DNA of 64,000 bases from Heterodera schachtii (lineage: Eukaryota; Nematoda; Chromadorea; Rhabditida; Heteroderidae), in NCBI GenBank assembly GCA_023374025.1, contig SIJG01000108.1, positions 226,993 through 290,992 of the forward strand, read 5' to 3'. Positions 21,475 through 32,592 of this stretch are shown one piece after another. The notes beneath the pieces are model-generated. The model was not told the origin of the DNA and searched no databases. It was given only the letters and a program-made list of their open reading frames with translations. Within the stretch, counting starts at the first letter, position 1. Every line of letters begins with the position of its first letter. The position numbers and the translations under genes are program-made.

Positions 21475-21622
21475 ATTCTCAAAAAAAGTTTTTTGGACAT
21501 TTTCCAATTTTTTTATATCCTTTTTAAAATAAGGATTGAAAATTGGAGATCCAAATTCTAAAATTGGTCTGCAATAAATACTAAACAAATTTATATCACG
21601 AGTTTTGATGGATTTTAGTATA
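21475..21622 (-). pseudogene. LINE reverse transcriptase fragment (thumb region)
   Basis: The minus strand reads TRDINLFSIYCRPILEFGSP then IFNPYFKKDIKKLENVQKTF, the conserved segment after the catalytic palm of Jockey/CR1/RTE-type reverse transcriptases (R.ILE..S..WNP....DI..LE.VQ). A frameshift and stop follow. Same strand and order as the palm fragment at 22395-22640, so both are probably one decayed LINE with an insertion between them. Confidence 0.65.
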
Positions 21623-22394
21623 GTAAAAGCAGATACTAAAAAAGCCCGAAATATGGACTAAAAAGCTCAAAAATGCCCAAATATGGACTAAAAACGACCA
21701 AAATATATGTTTTAAACACTCAAAAATTCCAAAAAAGGATTATATATTCAATATTTGCTTAAATAATCTTAAAAAATACAATAAACAACTAAAAAATGGA
21801 TTTAAAATTATAAATGCAAATTTTTTATTGTCGTCCGTTGTATAAAAAAAATACCTCCAAGTTTGCCAATTTGAAAAAATACACATTTGAAAAAAAAGAA
21901 AAGATTGCAAAAAAATGGTGAAAATATTTATTAAAAACGCCAAAATGACAACGAAAAGCCAAATTTTTCTTATTTTTGTGGGTATAATTTTTAAAAATTC
22001 TTTCATTTCTCAGGAGTGTGTTTTTGAAAATTTTAGGGTAGATTTATAGGGAGTGTGTTTTCTTAAAAATTAGCCCATAATCGCAAATTTTGGACATTTT
22101 TGGACAAAAATCTGTTAAATAAATCACATTAAAAATTGCGCACCTCAAAAAAGCGTTTTTAAAGCAGAAAAAAAGTCGTCAAAAATGAGGAAAATGATCA
22201 GTGAAAACAAAAAATGTTGGAAAAAATCCATTCCGGTGAAAAATACAAGCCATTTGAATAAATATTAACCATTTTCAATGCATATAATAAAAATTTTAAA
22301 TGTCCTTGGATTTTATAAATTTTCCCAACTATGTCCTTGCAAATCGGCATACCCGTCCTTGGAAACGGAGCATGGACCATGGCAACCCTGGCTT
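21623..22394. repeat. Insertion within the decayed LINE
   Basis: A+T-rich with AAATATGGACTAAAAA words near 21650. The sequence next to 22390 reads, on the minus strand, CAGGGTTGCCATGG, a hAT-like terminus, but no clear partner or duplication was found. Confidence 0.35.
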
Positions 22395-22640
22395 AGATAT
22401 TAGCCGGTTATATGGAACCGTGTCGAATGCTTTAGCCAAATCGAAGTAAATTACATCATTTGATTTTCTATTTACAAAAGAAAATTTTTTATTTTTCCTG
22501 CTATATTTTCTTCCAAAATTTTGGAAACAGAACATAGGAGAGAAATCGGACGAAACTCGACTGGGTTTACAGAAATTTGATGTTTTGGGACAGGGCAAAT
22601 TAATTGACTTTTTCCATATTTCTGGAATTTGGGCAGTCAT
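22395..22640 (-). pseudogene. LINE reverse transcriptase fragment (palm region)
   Basis: Across frameshifts the minus strand encodes IPEIWKKS, then a segment equivalent to PVEFRPISLL in the sister copy at 37837, then SNDVIYFDLAKAFDTVPYNR, the classic F.DF.KAFD motif of reverse transcriptase. Not functional. Source LINE is the same as the fragment at 37837-38055. Confidence 0.7.
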
Positions 22641-22860
22641 TAATGAAAAACAAAAAATATGGAAAAGAGGTCGACTAAATTCTCTTTACAATTTTTCAAA
22701 AAGAATCAGCAAAATTAACAAGCAAAAATGTGCATCAAAAATAATTAACAGATCATCAATTTGTCCTATTCAATAATCTAATCTCCAAAACAGCCGATCA
22801 TTTCGCAATTATTTTTCACTTCCGCACATTTCGACGGTGCGGGACAATGGCCTAAATTAA
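22641..22860 (-). pseudogene. F-box family exon 5 and 3' flank joined to LINE sequence
   Basis: On the minus strand, from 22854: CTTAATTTAG then GCCATTGTCCCGCACCGTCG, GTGCGGAAGTGAAAAAT and the family 3' flank (GATCGGCTGTTTTGGAG), running into CATTAATGACTGCCC of the LINE. The same chimera occurs at 35560-35805, so it was duplicated as a unit. Confidence 0.55.
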
Positions 22861-22924
22861 GTGCTAAATGTGAAACAAATTAAGAAAAAACGCAAAACAT
22901 TTTTAAATTTTACTAAAAACAGTA

Positions 22925-23390
22925 ACATTACCAGGGTTGCCAGATGAAAATTTTAAGAATTATCATTTTTCTAATAATCATTATTTGGGGTCAAAAATCA
23001 GCATTTTTGAAAATTTTTCTAAGCAATAAAATGTTTTTTACGGCGCGTTTTTTCACGAGAACAAGGGTCCGCCGGAAGTGCCGGTAGGCGCCGCCGGGAA
23101 AATTTAAGTGCAATTTGCTAAAAGATTTTCACTAAAAATGACAATTTTTTGCGTTTGAGCCATTTTTTATGAAAAATAAGTTCGTGGGCCCGGTGGTGCC
23201 GAGAGGCGCCGCTCGGAGAAAAATTGGAAATTTTGACCATTTTTAATATTTTTGCATTTTGATTTGAGAAATAATTTTTGTATTGTTAGCAAAGCCTAGA
23301 CTTTCCCATTTTTACTTTTTAAGGGCATCGAATGGTACCAAGATTTTCAAATTTGGTCGATTATGAAGACGAGAGTCTCGACTCGAGAAA
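22925..23390. repeat. hAT-related and GC-palindrome repeats
   Basis: CAGGGTTGCCAGATG at 22932 looks like a hAT terminus. GC-rich palindromes lie at about 23070-23098 and 23190-23217. No gene. Confidence 0.4.
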
Positions 23391-23394
23391 ACTC

Positions 23395-24110
23395 GGGTTT
23401 TTTGGTCTCGAGTCTCGGTTTTCGAGACCGAGACTTTTTTTACACTCCTAATGATTGGCTTTTTTAAATATAAAATTAATGTATTTTTGGTACTTTTTGC
23501 TTAAGTCTCGGTTTTCGAGACTCGAGACCCGTGACTGGACAATTGGACAGTGGACAATCGGACAGTGGACAATCGGACAGTGAGGACAATCGGACAGAGG
23601 TGGACAATCGGACAGAGGTGGACAATCGGACAGTGGACAATCCGGCAGTAAAATGCATAAAAAAGATAAGAAAATGCCGTCGCCGAAGGGGAACGATTGT
23701 GCCATAATCCACAAGAAGGCATTGTGCGCGAGTAACGGCAAGAAAAAGCGCTTATATTCATCAAATGTGCAACCGTTGTTTATGAAATGCCAAACCCAAA
23801 CTAATTTGAAAAGAATAATGTTTTAGACTGCATTCCCACTTTTTTATTTGCCTGTTTTCCCTTTTTCTTCATATGGCACAATCGGTCCTCTCCGTCGACG
23901 GCATTTTCTTATCTTTTTTATGCATTTTACTGTCGGATTGTCCACTGTCGGATTGTCCACCTCTGTCCGATTGTCCTCACTGTCCGATTGTCCAACTGTC
24001 CGATTGTCCACTGTCCGATTGTCCGGGAGCCCTCGAGACCTGAGATTTTTTACACCCCTAATGATTTGCTTTTTGTAAATTTAAAATTAATATATTTTTG
24101 GTACATTTTT
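23395..24110. mobile_element. Palindromic element with GGACAATCGGACAG arms
   Basis: The left array (about 23533-23643) of GGACAATCGGACAGT units is mirrored by an inverted array at 23936-24025. The inverted match continues inward (GCAGTAAAATGCATAAAAAA, then GATAAGAAAATGCCGTCG at 23645-23690; inverse at 23890-23935). Outside, an imperfect direct repeat of about 60 bases (CCTAATGATT...TATTTTTGGTAC) lies at 23446-23495 and 24056-24104. No coding sequence accepted. Confidence 0.6.
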
Positions 24111-24164
24111 CTTCATTTACTTATTCATATCCGTGGTCTAGTGGGTTGTGCTCTTGGTTATGTT

Positions 24165-24605
24165 CAGGGCTCGCAGATCAAAATTTTCAAAAGCCTCATT
24201 TGGTAGGTAAAAAAGCCTCATTTTCACAAAATTTATTCAAAACACGTTTAAATTGTTCAAATGTTATATTTTTGATTTTCCATGATCATTTGCGCAATTT
24301 TTTGTTAGAAATAAACATTTTGTAAAATTCTGAGCACGAAAAATCAAAGTTGATTTTTTGCGGCGCTTTTTTCAAAAAAAAAACTTGGGGAAAAGGGAGG
24401 CCGGCGGTGCCGATATGCGCCGCCGGGAAAATTTTTTTGTAATTTTTAATGCGATTTGTTAACAAATTTGTCTACAAAAATGGCCAAATTTTGTGGTTTT
24501 GAGCAAATTTTAAAGAAAATAAAGAATTCTCATTTCAAAAAAAATCCTCATTGACCTATCAAAAAGCCATAAAATGAGGATAAATCCTCAGATCTGTGAG
24601 CCCTG
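24165..24605. mobile_element. hAT-type miniature element in a tRNA-like sequence
   Basis: Termini CAGGGCTCGCAGATC and (inverted) CAGGGCTCACAGATC; exact 8-base duplication GTTATGTT (24157-24164, 24606-24613). Contains the GC-rich palindrome at about 24403-24427. The target (CCGTGGTCTAGTGGGTTGTG at 24131) resembles a tRNA A box. 441 bases. Confidence 0.85.
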
Positions 24606-24703
24606 GTTATGTTTCTTCATTTTCTCGGGGTTTTGGGTCTCAGTCTCGGGAAATTTTTGGTCTCGGATAGCACTACCGCTGGTGTTGTCCCGGGACTAGG
24701 TCG

Positions 24704-25066
24704 TTTCGGCGCCGCCGTTTCGGCGCGAGCCCTTGTTTTTGGACTATAACTTTTTTATTTGTCAACCAAATCTAACAATTTTGGTATCATTCTAAAGCCC
24801 TTCACAAGCCTTATTAAACCTACAAAAAACCAAAAAAAATTTTGTCCTGTAAAAAAGTTATAAAGAAAAAACTTCCAAAATTTTGGCTTTTTTGTAATTT
24901 CATGTTATAACTTTTTTGGTAATTGTCTAATCACGAAGTAATAGCTTAGAAAAATGCTTCTAAACATGTTAAGCTTTCGAATGATATCAACAATGTTGGA
25001 TTGGATGACAAAGAAAAAAGTTCTAGTCTCAAAACTTGGGCTGGCGCCGAAACGGCGGCGCCGAAA
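24704..25066. mobile_element. Inverted-repeat element M4 (TTTCGGCGCCG arms)
   Basis: Left arm TTTCGGCGCCGCCGTTTCGG; right arm is its inverse. The interior shares TTTGTCAACCAAATC, GGTATCATTC and the inverted partners with M1 and M3. Confidence 0.75.
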
Positions 25067-25228
25067 ATTGTCTGTTATGTAATCTCTTTTGCAATCGATG
25101 TTTGTCATTCAATTCCCAGCAGAAAATATTCCTTCCCCCTTCATGCATGCGTTCAGTTCAATTCATTCCTTTGCCATTGCACCTTTTTTATATTGTTGGG
25201 CGTCATCTTATTTCCGGACGACACCCAA

Positions 25229-26143
25229 CGGCTCCCGGTAAATTGGACACCGGAAAATTGGACACCAGAAAATTGGACACCAGAAAATTGGACACCGAAA
25301 ATTGGACAATAATGGAAAATTGGACACCGGAAAATTGGACAATAATGGAAAATTGGACACCGGAAAATTGGACACCAGAAAATTGGACACCAGAAAATTG
25401 GACACCGAAAATTGGACAATAATGGAAAATTGGACACCGGAAAATTGGACAATAATGGAAAATTGGACACCAGAAAATTGGACACCAGAAAATTGGACAC
25501 CAGAAAATTGGACACCGAAAATTGGACAATAATGGAAATTGGACACCGGAAAATTGGACAATAATGGAAAATTGGACACCGGAAAATTGGACACTAATGG
25601 AAATTGGACACCGGAAAATTGGACACTATTTCATATAAATGAATTATTAATTAAAAATAAATAAAACCAAAATTTTGGTTAGGCTAAAAGATTTTTATTT
25701 TAATATGAACATTTAATTTATAAGTTTGATAAACGGAGGTAAATATTGTTATCATTATTTTTTGAACACCAGCAAAATAAAACCATCATATCATTCATAA
25801 AGAAAAAAAAAGTTTTGTTTAGATAGGGTCACATTTTTCGTTGACTTGACTACTTGACCAATGACTGCCGATTTTTGTGCAATTTTTGGACACCTTGGCC
25901 AATAATCGTGCATACTGAAACTGATACACTATAAGTGTCACAATTCATTAATCAATTTACCCCAGAAAAATTTATTTTTCACTTAATTCCTGTGTTTATT
26001 TTTTTTAAATAGGAATTTGGTGTCTAGTTTTCCGGTGTCCAATTTTCCTTTGGTGTCCAAAATTCCGGCAGTGTCCATTTTTCCGCTTGGTGTCCAATTT
26101 TCCGGTGTCCAATTTCCTGGTCTCCAATTTTCCAGTGTCCAAT
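25229..26143. repeat. ATTGGACACCGGAAA tandem arrays in inverted arrangement
   Basis: The left array 25229-25628 has about 25 copies of 15-18 base units alternating ATTGGACACCGGAAA, ATTGGACACCAGAAA and ATTGGACAATAATGGAAA in a higher-order pattern of about 115 bases. A shorter inverted array is at 26022-26143 (TTTTCCGGTGTCCAA). Ends are GGTAAATTGGACACC and its inverse. The 390-base centre is A+T-rich with no gene. Open frames reading NWTPENWT or GKLDTRKLDT are artefacts of the repeat. Confidence 0.75.
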
Positions 26144-26149
26144 TTACCG

Positions 26150-26497
26150 GTCCCCCACCCAACTCGTACTGTTTTTTGACAAAAAATCGTCATAACTTTT
26201 GTCAAAGTTGACCAAATTAAACATGCTTGGTATCATTCGATAGCACCTTAATGTTCTCTAACAATTTGTTGAATGAAAGAAATTTTATAGCTTTTAAAAA
26301 AAAGTTATGACGAAAAATCGTAAAAAAAAATTTTTCGTCCCTAACTTGTTTCAAACTGGGACCAAATTTTTTGAAACTTGGTGAGTAGATAGAATAGAGA
26401 ATTTTAAGGGCTATCGAATGATATTAGTTTAATTTGGTCAACTTTGACTAAGGTTATGTATGACGATTTTTTGTCGAAAAACAGTATGAGTTGGGTT
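26150..26497. mobile_element. Inverted-repeat element M5
   Basis: CCCAACTCGTACTGTTTTT, followed by GACAAAAAATCGTCATA, is inverted at 26455-26497 (AACAGTATGAGTTGGG). The interior carries GGTATCATTCGATAGC and its inverse. It abuts the right end of the tandem-array element. Confidence 0.65.
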
Positions 26498-26653
26498 TTT
26501 CCCTTATTTTCCTCGCACTTTCCTCCATGTTTATTGTCGCTGATTTTAAATAAAGTGAATTCTCCCCGACTTTGAAATATTGTTGAAGTAAAGCAGTGAA
26601 TTGGACCCGACCAGAACAGCTTATTTAGCACGAAGTTTTCACGTGGCCAGGAA

Positions 26654-29257
26654 ATGAATAATCAATTTTTGAAGAAAATGTGAGAACTTGTGGTAAAAAC
26701 CCAATTAAACTAGGCCATTCATACTGTTTTCGACAAAAGAAAAACATCGTTACAATTAGAGTGCTCAGTTTTCAGCACAAAAAATCACCGATTAAGCACA
26801 AATCAGCACCAAATTTTTCAAAAATAAGTAGGAAAAAACACAAAAAAGGCGAAATCAGCACAAAAATTGAAAAAAGGCGTCTCCCTGATTATTAGGGCGG
26901 AGAATTATATGGAAATCCATATTTTTTTCATGGACTGTGGGAGGCATGAAACGCACGAAAAACATGTTTTTTTTAATACCATATTTAGCCATTTTTGAAG
27001 GTTTTACTCTATATTTAACAAATTTAAAGAAATTTTGGGAAATTACACCCTCAATTTGGAAAAATTTATGTCCATATTTTTGCAATTTTATGTCCATATT
27101 TCGCGATTTTTTGTCCATATTTTATGGGCCATATTTCGCGTTTTTATTTCCATATAATTCACCGACTTACTGATTATAGATATATAGAAAGAGAATTTTA
27201 AGTGCTATCGAATGATACCAAGAAGGCTTAATTTTGTCGACTTTGACAAAGATTATGACGATTTTTTTGTCGAAAACAGTTCGAGTTGGTGTGGTCCGAA
27301 TATGTTGCGTTAAAAATTTATGAATTTCATATTAAGGCCAGCTTAACAAATTTTTTTGTTTTCTTGTTTTAAGTTGGGTGTGTAACGACGTTTGGATGGA
27401 CATTTTCCCCTGTTTTGACCATGCCCAACTCGGCCTCAAATTGGCATTGCTTTCGCCACGTTTCAATGCGTTGGTGGACAAACATTTCGATGGCAAAAAC
27501 GAATTAACAATTTGGAGACAAATCATAATTCGTCGCAAGGACAGTGTCAATGTCACAACAAGGGCACCACAATTATTTGTCTTTGGCGACAATTCCAATT
27601 CTGTGCCATTTCCATTGCCCGACTGTCCGTTGCCCAGCAAAATTCGCTTTAGCAACCTTCATATTGAGTAATTTGAAAACCAAACTTTTATATGGGAACA
27701 AAACAGGGATGTTGTAAAAATAAAAGTGAAAAGGCAAAATTTTATTTTCAAATTTTAATTTAATTCAAGTGAAAAATATCGAAATTAAATTTTTATTTTA
27801 TTTTTTATTTTATAAAATCCAAAAGTTAAAGCAAAATTAATTAGAAGAAAGAATATATTAATTATTTTTTAATTTTTTTCCTTTAACTCTCTCCTTAAAT
27901 TATTTACAATATTAATCTTTATTTTAATAATCCAATCTTTATGGGTGTACTTTTCGAAAGAACCAAAAAAAGCGAAACTTGCGATATCCCTGGAATATAT
28001 GTAGGAGACAGGACATAATTTCGCCGCTAAAATTAAAAAAATAAACAGAAACTTTTTAAGAAAATAATTTAGAATTTTTTCGATTTTTTTTAAATTTTTG
28101 ATTAATTAATTAGTAAACTTTTTCAAAAATTTATCAGTTAAAAAATTTACAAAAAATTTTCTTGGAATTTCCATATAAAAATTTCTTAGATTTATTTATT
28201 TTTTCTTGAAATTTTCCAAATTTTCAAAAAAAATTTCTTCGGCGAAGTTATGTCTCGGCGAAATTCGGGCTGCCAAATTTTGAGGTGCACGCACCCATAT
28301 ACATAGGTAAGTTATTCATTCCATTTTCACAGGCACATCGATCACTCTGTCGTCGCTTTTCTCCGTGCCAACAAGCAAATTTTTGGCAGAAGTGGCACCG
28401 ATTTGTATTTGAATGTGTTTTATGCATACAAGCATGATGACATGGCCAGACCAATTCGGGATGTTTTTGTCCATGAAATTTGGCCCATTTTTGCGACAAA
28501 CATTCGCTGTCTGCACATTCAGTACAGTGATCATTTGGACAGTTTGCGTGCCCTCGTTTCGCCGACAATTCTCAACATTATTCATACAATCGATTCCGGT
28601 TTGGTGACGCCTAATGCAACCTCTGCTGGTGGCCAAGCGTTGGCCAAATGGTTGCACACGCCGACAAACGATGGGCAACCAAAGCGATTGCGTTGCAGAA
28701 ATTTAGACGAACAAGGAGATTGGATCAACAATTTCAAAGAGGTGCTTGTTGTGGCCACATTTTGAGAAACAGCTTCTAAATATGTGTAAAGCTTTCGAAT
28801 GATACCAAGATTTGGATTTGTTGACAAAGAAAAAAGTTTCAGTCCAAAAACTTTTACGCGATTAATTTTGAACTCGATTTTGGACAAAAGCGCAAATGTC
28901 GGGACACGAAAATTGGTCATATTTGGTGAAATGAGTAGTTACATATTTTCAATTTGGGTTTAGAAATTTCTCGATGCCACCACTTGCGTCAGCTACACAA
29001 TTCAATTTACTGTTCATGCGATGCCAACATTAATTGTGCCATTTGACTCGGTGAATGTTCGAACGCAAGAAAAGTTGACATTGAGCAAAGCAAGCGGACG
29101 AAAACGGGAAAAACGATGGATAATGAAACGATGCAAAATTGGGGAGACGACGGCGGAGGCGGCGGTTCAATGGGGGCACAAAATGTCGAACAATTTGAAC
29201 AATATCCACTTGAGTGGTGAGAAAGAAGAAACAAAAAATCGGAAATTTAAAGTTTGA
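26654..29257 (+). CDS. F-box-like family protein, copy G5 (340 residues)
   Basis: Exons 26654-26679 (MNNQFLKK), 27374-27667, 28333-28741, 28964-29257; phases 2, 2, 0. The first exon ends GAAGAAAAT before GTGAG, homologous to the end of G2 exon 1 but starting later. Exon 2 has CNDVWMDIFPCFDHAQLGLK. Exon 3 has IWPIFATNIRCLHI and QALAKWLHTPTNDGQPKR. Exon 4 has VPFDSVNVRTQEKLTL and KRCKIGETTAEAAVQW and runs to TGA after GEKEETKNRKFKV; alternatively GTGGTGAG near 29216 is a donor to a tail exon. A relic of exon 5 (CATTTAGGCCATAATATG, about 29487) has an immediate in-frame stop. Introns 1, 2 and 3 all contain inserted repeats, yet no disabling change is visible in the exons. Function as for G4. Confidence 0.75.
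26703..27290. mobile_element. Nested elements in G5 intron 1
   Basis: Outer ends TACTGTTTTCGACAAAA (26713) and TTTTTTGTCGAAAACAG (27262) match element M5. Inside, 26890-27160 is a TATGG-rich element (GAATTATATGGAAATCC ... TTCCATATAATTC) related to that at 43540-44124. Confidence 0.55.
27706..27991. mobile_element. hAT-like miniature element in G5 intron 2
   Basis: Termini CAGGGATGTTG and (inverted) CAGGGATATCGC; interior AAAAGTGAAAAGGC words like those of the element at 46728. No clean target duplication. The remaining intron to 28332 is A+T-rich with no exon. Confidence 0.5.
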
Positions 29258-30047
29258 CTTTAAAAAAAAATTTCTAACTTAGAAATTTTTCAAGAAAAAA
29301 ATCTTAGAAAATTTTTTTATAAAATAAAAAAAAAATTTGAGAATTTTCAGTAGTTTTTTTTTGAAATATTATGATAAATTTCAAAAAATTTTCAAGAAAA
29401 ACTTAACAAAAATATTTTTCAATTTAAAAAGTCAATTCCCTAATTTGCTTTTTCCAAAGAGTTCAAATCGAATTAAAATTTGCACTTCATTTAGGCCATA
29501 ATATGTATACCTAAATGAGAAAAGTCGGCTGTTTTGGAGCATGTTGAATGCCGAATTGATCTGCTGATAATTTTTGATGCTCATTTTTGCTTGTTAATTT
29601 GCTGATTCTTTCCGACGTAAAATATTTATTTGACCGCCGAGCCTCGTAAACTAAGAATTTCTCGGGACAGATATTTGTAAAATTTTCTCTTAAATTTAAA
29701 AACAGGTCAAGTCTCGGCCGGTATCTCATTTCTTTCGAGATTCTCACGGCACGCTTTTTGCGAAAAGGGCCATGCCGGGTGTTATGGCAAATCTCTCCCG
29801 TGAGTGAGCAACAGGATTTCCCATCGAGCGGGACCTGTTAAGCCATAAGTGCTCGGAAGTGGAAGCCCCTAACCAATGGCAAAAAATATTAATTTTTTGG
29901 CGAAAAATTTTGTAAAATACACCCCAAAATTCGGGATACACCCCTAAAATTGACTTAAAAAAGAAAAATACACCTCTAAAAATCGAATTTTGACTTCAGC
30001 CCCCCCCAAAGCCAAGGGTCTGGCTACGCCCTTGGTCAGCGACTGTA
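29258..30047. repeat. Family 3' flank and repeats
   Basis: The F-box family 3' flank (GTCGGCTGTTTTGGAG, GATGCTCATTTTTGCTTG) lies at 29520-29620. 29750-30040 is a repeat with GGCTACGCCCTTGG and a poly-C run. No gene. Confidence 0.45.
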
Positions 30048-30311
30048 TTACGGTAATTTTGAGTGTGGTGACAGCGACTCATTACGGTAATTGTACGAAA
30101 GCAAAAGCAGCGAGTTGGCACCAGCAGAAATGAGCAACAATGGTTGCTGTTGTTGTTTGGTGGCATCAATTTTGCATCCGCCGCCTCCTCCGATCAACGG
30201 AGTGGGCGAGTCAAAAAATTGGTGCCCATAATTGGACAGAGCAGAGAAGGCACTGATCTGAGAGAGAGAGATGGCATTTGAATGAGTTAAATCCGGCAGG
30301 GCGGCATTCAT
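30048..30311 (-). CDS. Hypothetical exon-like frame
   Basis: The minus strand reads MNAALPDLTHSNAISLSQIS, FDSPTPLIGGGGG and ATKQQQQPLLLISAGANS before ending HSKLP. G+C is clearly higher than the flanks and the composition (Q and G runs, S/P-rich) looks like a disordered segment of a regulatory protein. No splice partner was found, so it may be a captured exon fragment. Not recognised. Confidence 0.3.
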   Translation of the reverse strand: MNAALPDLTHSNAISLSQISAFSALSNYGHQFFDSPTPLIGGGGGCKIDATKQQQQPLLLISAGANSLLLLSYNYRNESLSPHSKLP

Positions 30312-30601
30312 CCGCTCCCCGAAGCCGGAAGATTTTTCAAAATTTTAAACTTAGAAATTTTAACAAAAAGATTATTTGAAAATTATTCTGGAAAATTTTC
30401 GAAAAACATATTAATTCTTCATAAAATTTCCAAAAGATTTGAATGAATTTAAAAATAAAATCTCTTATAAAAACTTATAAAATATATTATTTTTATGGAA
30501 TAATTTTCAATAAATTTTATTCAATAAGAATAATTATTATAAATACAAAAAATAAACGTAAAGATCAAATAGAGCCAAGTAAAAAAAATTTCCGGGTTCA
30601 G

Positions 30602-31682
30602 GTACATCGGTCACTCCGTTATCGCTTTTCTTCGTTCAAATCACCAAATTTTTGACAAAAGAGGCACCGATTTAAAGTTGTTTTGGATTCCTTCTGCAAA
30701 CACCACGAAAGACCAGATGCTTTGGGATGTTTTTGTTCGTGAAATTTGGCCAATTTTTTCGACAAATATTCGCCATTTGGAATTTAACGGTGGTTATCAT
30801 TTGGACAAATTGCGCCGTCTCATTTCACCGACAATTCTCACCGATCTCAACCAATTGAATTCAATCTATTCATTTGATCTGTTGCCCGCAGCGATTGATG
30901 CTGATTTTGATGGGCCAAATGCAACAATTTCTGCTGGCCAAGCATTGTCCAAATGGTTGGAAACTCCGAGAAAAGATGGCCAACCAAAGCAATTGCGTTG
31001 CGCACTTATGAACCAACAAGCGTACTCCGATTGGGTCAACAATTTCAAGGAGGTGTGGTCCGGGGTGCACTTCATCCCCCCCCCCCCCGTATCAGTTCCC
31101 CCCAGCTCGGTTCCCCCATAGAAAATTTTTTTAAACTTGCTAACTTAGAAATTTTCAAGAAAAAAATCTTACATAGTTTTTTCATAAGAAATTCTAAGAA
31201 ACAAAATTTTAAAGAGGTGTGGCCACACATTTTCGACAAATCACTGATTTTTTTCCAAATTGTTAAGGCATTTCTTCGTGCCACCATTTCTTCCATCAGT
31301 TACGAAATTCATTTTACTGTTCTTGTGTCGTCAATACAAGTGGTGCCATTTGAATTGGTGAACGAATGGACAAAGGAAAAGCTGACATTGACAAAAGCAA
31401 AGGAAATGTTTAACTGTTGGATAATGAACCGATGCAAAATTGGGGAGACAGCGGCAGCGGCGGTTCATTTGAAAAATGAAAATTGGGACAATGTGTTAGT
31501 TTGGCTTTTTAGTGCCAATAATTTCATTGGGTGAGCAATAAAAAAGCATTTTCCTTTGTTTAATTAATTAAAATTGCCACTAATTTAGGCCATTGTTTCC
31601 GCCACCAGCAGAAGAAGAAGACGAAGCGGGGGGACAAAGCAGCGAAAAAGTGCCGTCTTCTGCTGCTGACAATGATGAGTGA
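30602..31682 (+). pseudogene. F-box-like family, copy G7 lacking exons 1-2
   Basis: Exons present: 3 (30602-31052, starting YIGHSVIAFLRSNHQIFDKR), 4 (31268-31530, with VVPFELVNEWTKEKLTL and NRCKIGETAAAAVH) and 5 (31589-31682, GPLFPPPAEEEDEAGGQ ending AADNDE). Phases 0 and 2 are kept and all frames are open. The F-box core exon is not found in the kilobase upstream, so the copy is 5' truncated, or uses another first exon. Intron 3 carries a poly-C repeat (31054-31205) flanked by two copies of the exon end (AAGGAGGTGTGG and AAAGAGGTGTGG), a partial duplication. The exon 5 frame is supported by its similarity to G4. Confidence 0.6.
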
Positions 31683-32592
31683 CGGACAAAGCAACAAAAA
31701 CACAATGATGAGCCGCAGAAGAAATGAGTGAATTAAGAAATGATCAATCGTTTAAAATTCATCAGTGATCAAATGTATTTTATGAAGAAAAACCTCTAAA
31801 TTTAATAAATCGGATGTGTAAAAATGGTAAAAAATGTACGAAAACAAAAATTTTGAGACCTGCACAAAATGATCAACAAAAATTGATTTTTCAGCAGGAT
31901 TTTCGGAATCGCTGATCAGCAGAGTGCTGTGACAAATATTTTTCGTAAAATTTAGTATCGATTCTTAGGAGTGTATTTTTCTGAAAATCTTTGATGCGCT
32001 TGAAATTCGTTCAATTGTCAAAAAAAGTCACCATCGATGCCTATCGTAATTGCCCGACTCTTTTACTTTAAGATTTTAAATTAGTTCAAAAATTTTTATG
32101 TTTTTCGTTTCGTACGAAAACGGTTTTTTTCGTTTTCAACAACAAACAAATGGCGTCAAAAGTGATCCTGGCAAATAAGTGGGATTAAACAAATGCTAAA
32201 TTAAAAATTATAGGAAAAAAGAAAATTGAAAACCCTTTGCTTTATTAACAAAATCAAAAATTGTTTTTTGTAATGGCGAAAATGCAATTGGTTTTAATTT
32301 GAATATGACGACAGAAAATTCAAAAAACCAATTTTGCTATTAAAAAGGAGACAATTAAATTGTTTTTTTAATTATTTATATATTTTATTAATTTAAGTGA
32401 AAAATTTAAGTCTCTGTCTCTTGAGAAATTCTTAGTTTAATGGATTCTTGAACGTTCGGTGGTCAAATAAATATTTTCGTCGGAAATAATCAGCAAAATT
32501 AACAAGCAAAAATCAGCATCAAAATTATCAGATCATCCATTATCAATTTGTCCATTCAATAATAATCTCAAAAACAGCCGATCATTTCTCAA
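31683..32592. repeat. G7 3' flank and gene-free DNA
   Basis: 31683-31990 is similar to the G4 3' flank. 32000-32400 is A+T-rich with nothing recognised; 32440-32590 is the family 3' flank in reverse orientation, belonging to copy G6m. Confidence 0.45.

Noticed and set aside
25229..25630. CRISPR-like array or a long repetitive protein (NWTPENWT, GKLDTRKLDT frames)
   Set aside because: There are no unique spacers, frames are open in several phases and both strands simply because of the repeat period, and an inverted partner array marks it as an element arm.
31053..31121. Read-through proline-rich tail of G7 exon 3
   Set aside because: Same reason: conserved donor, then a poly-C repeat inside the intron.
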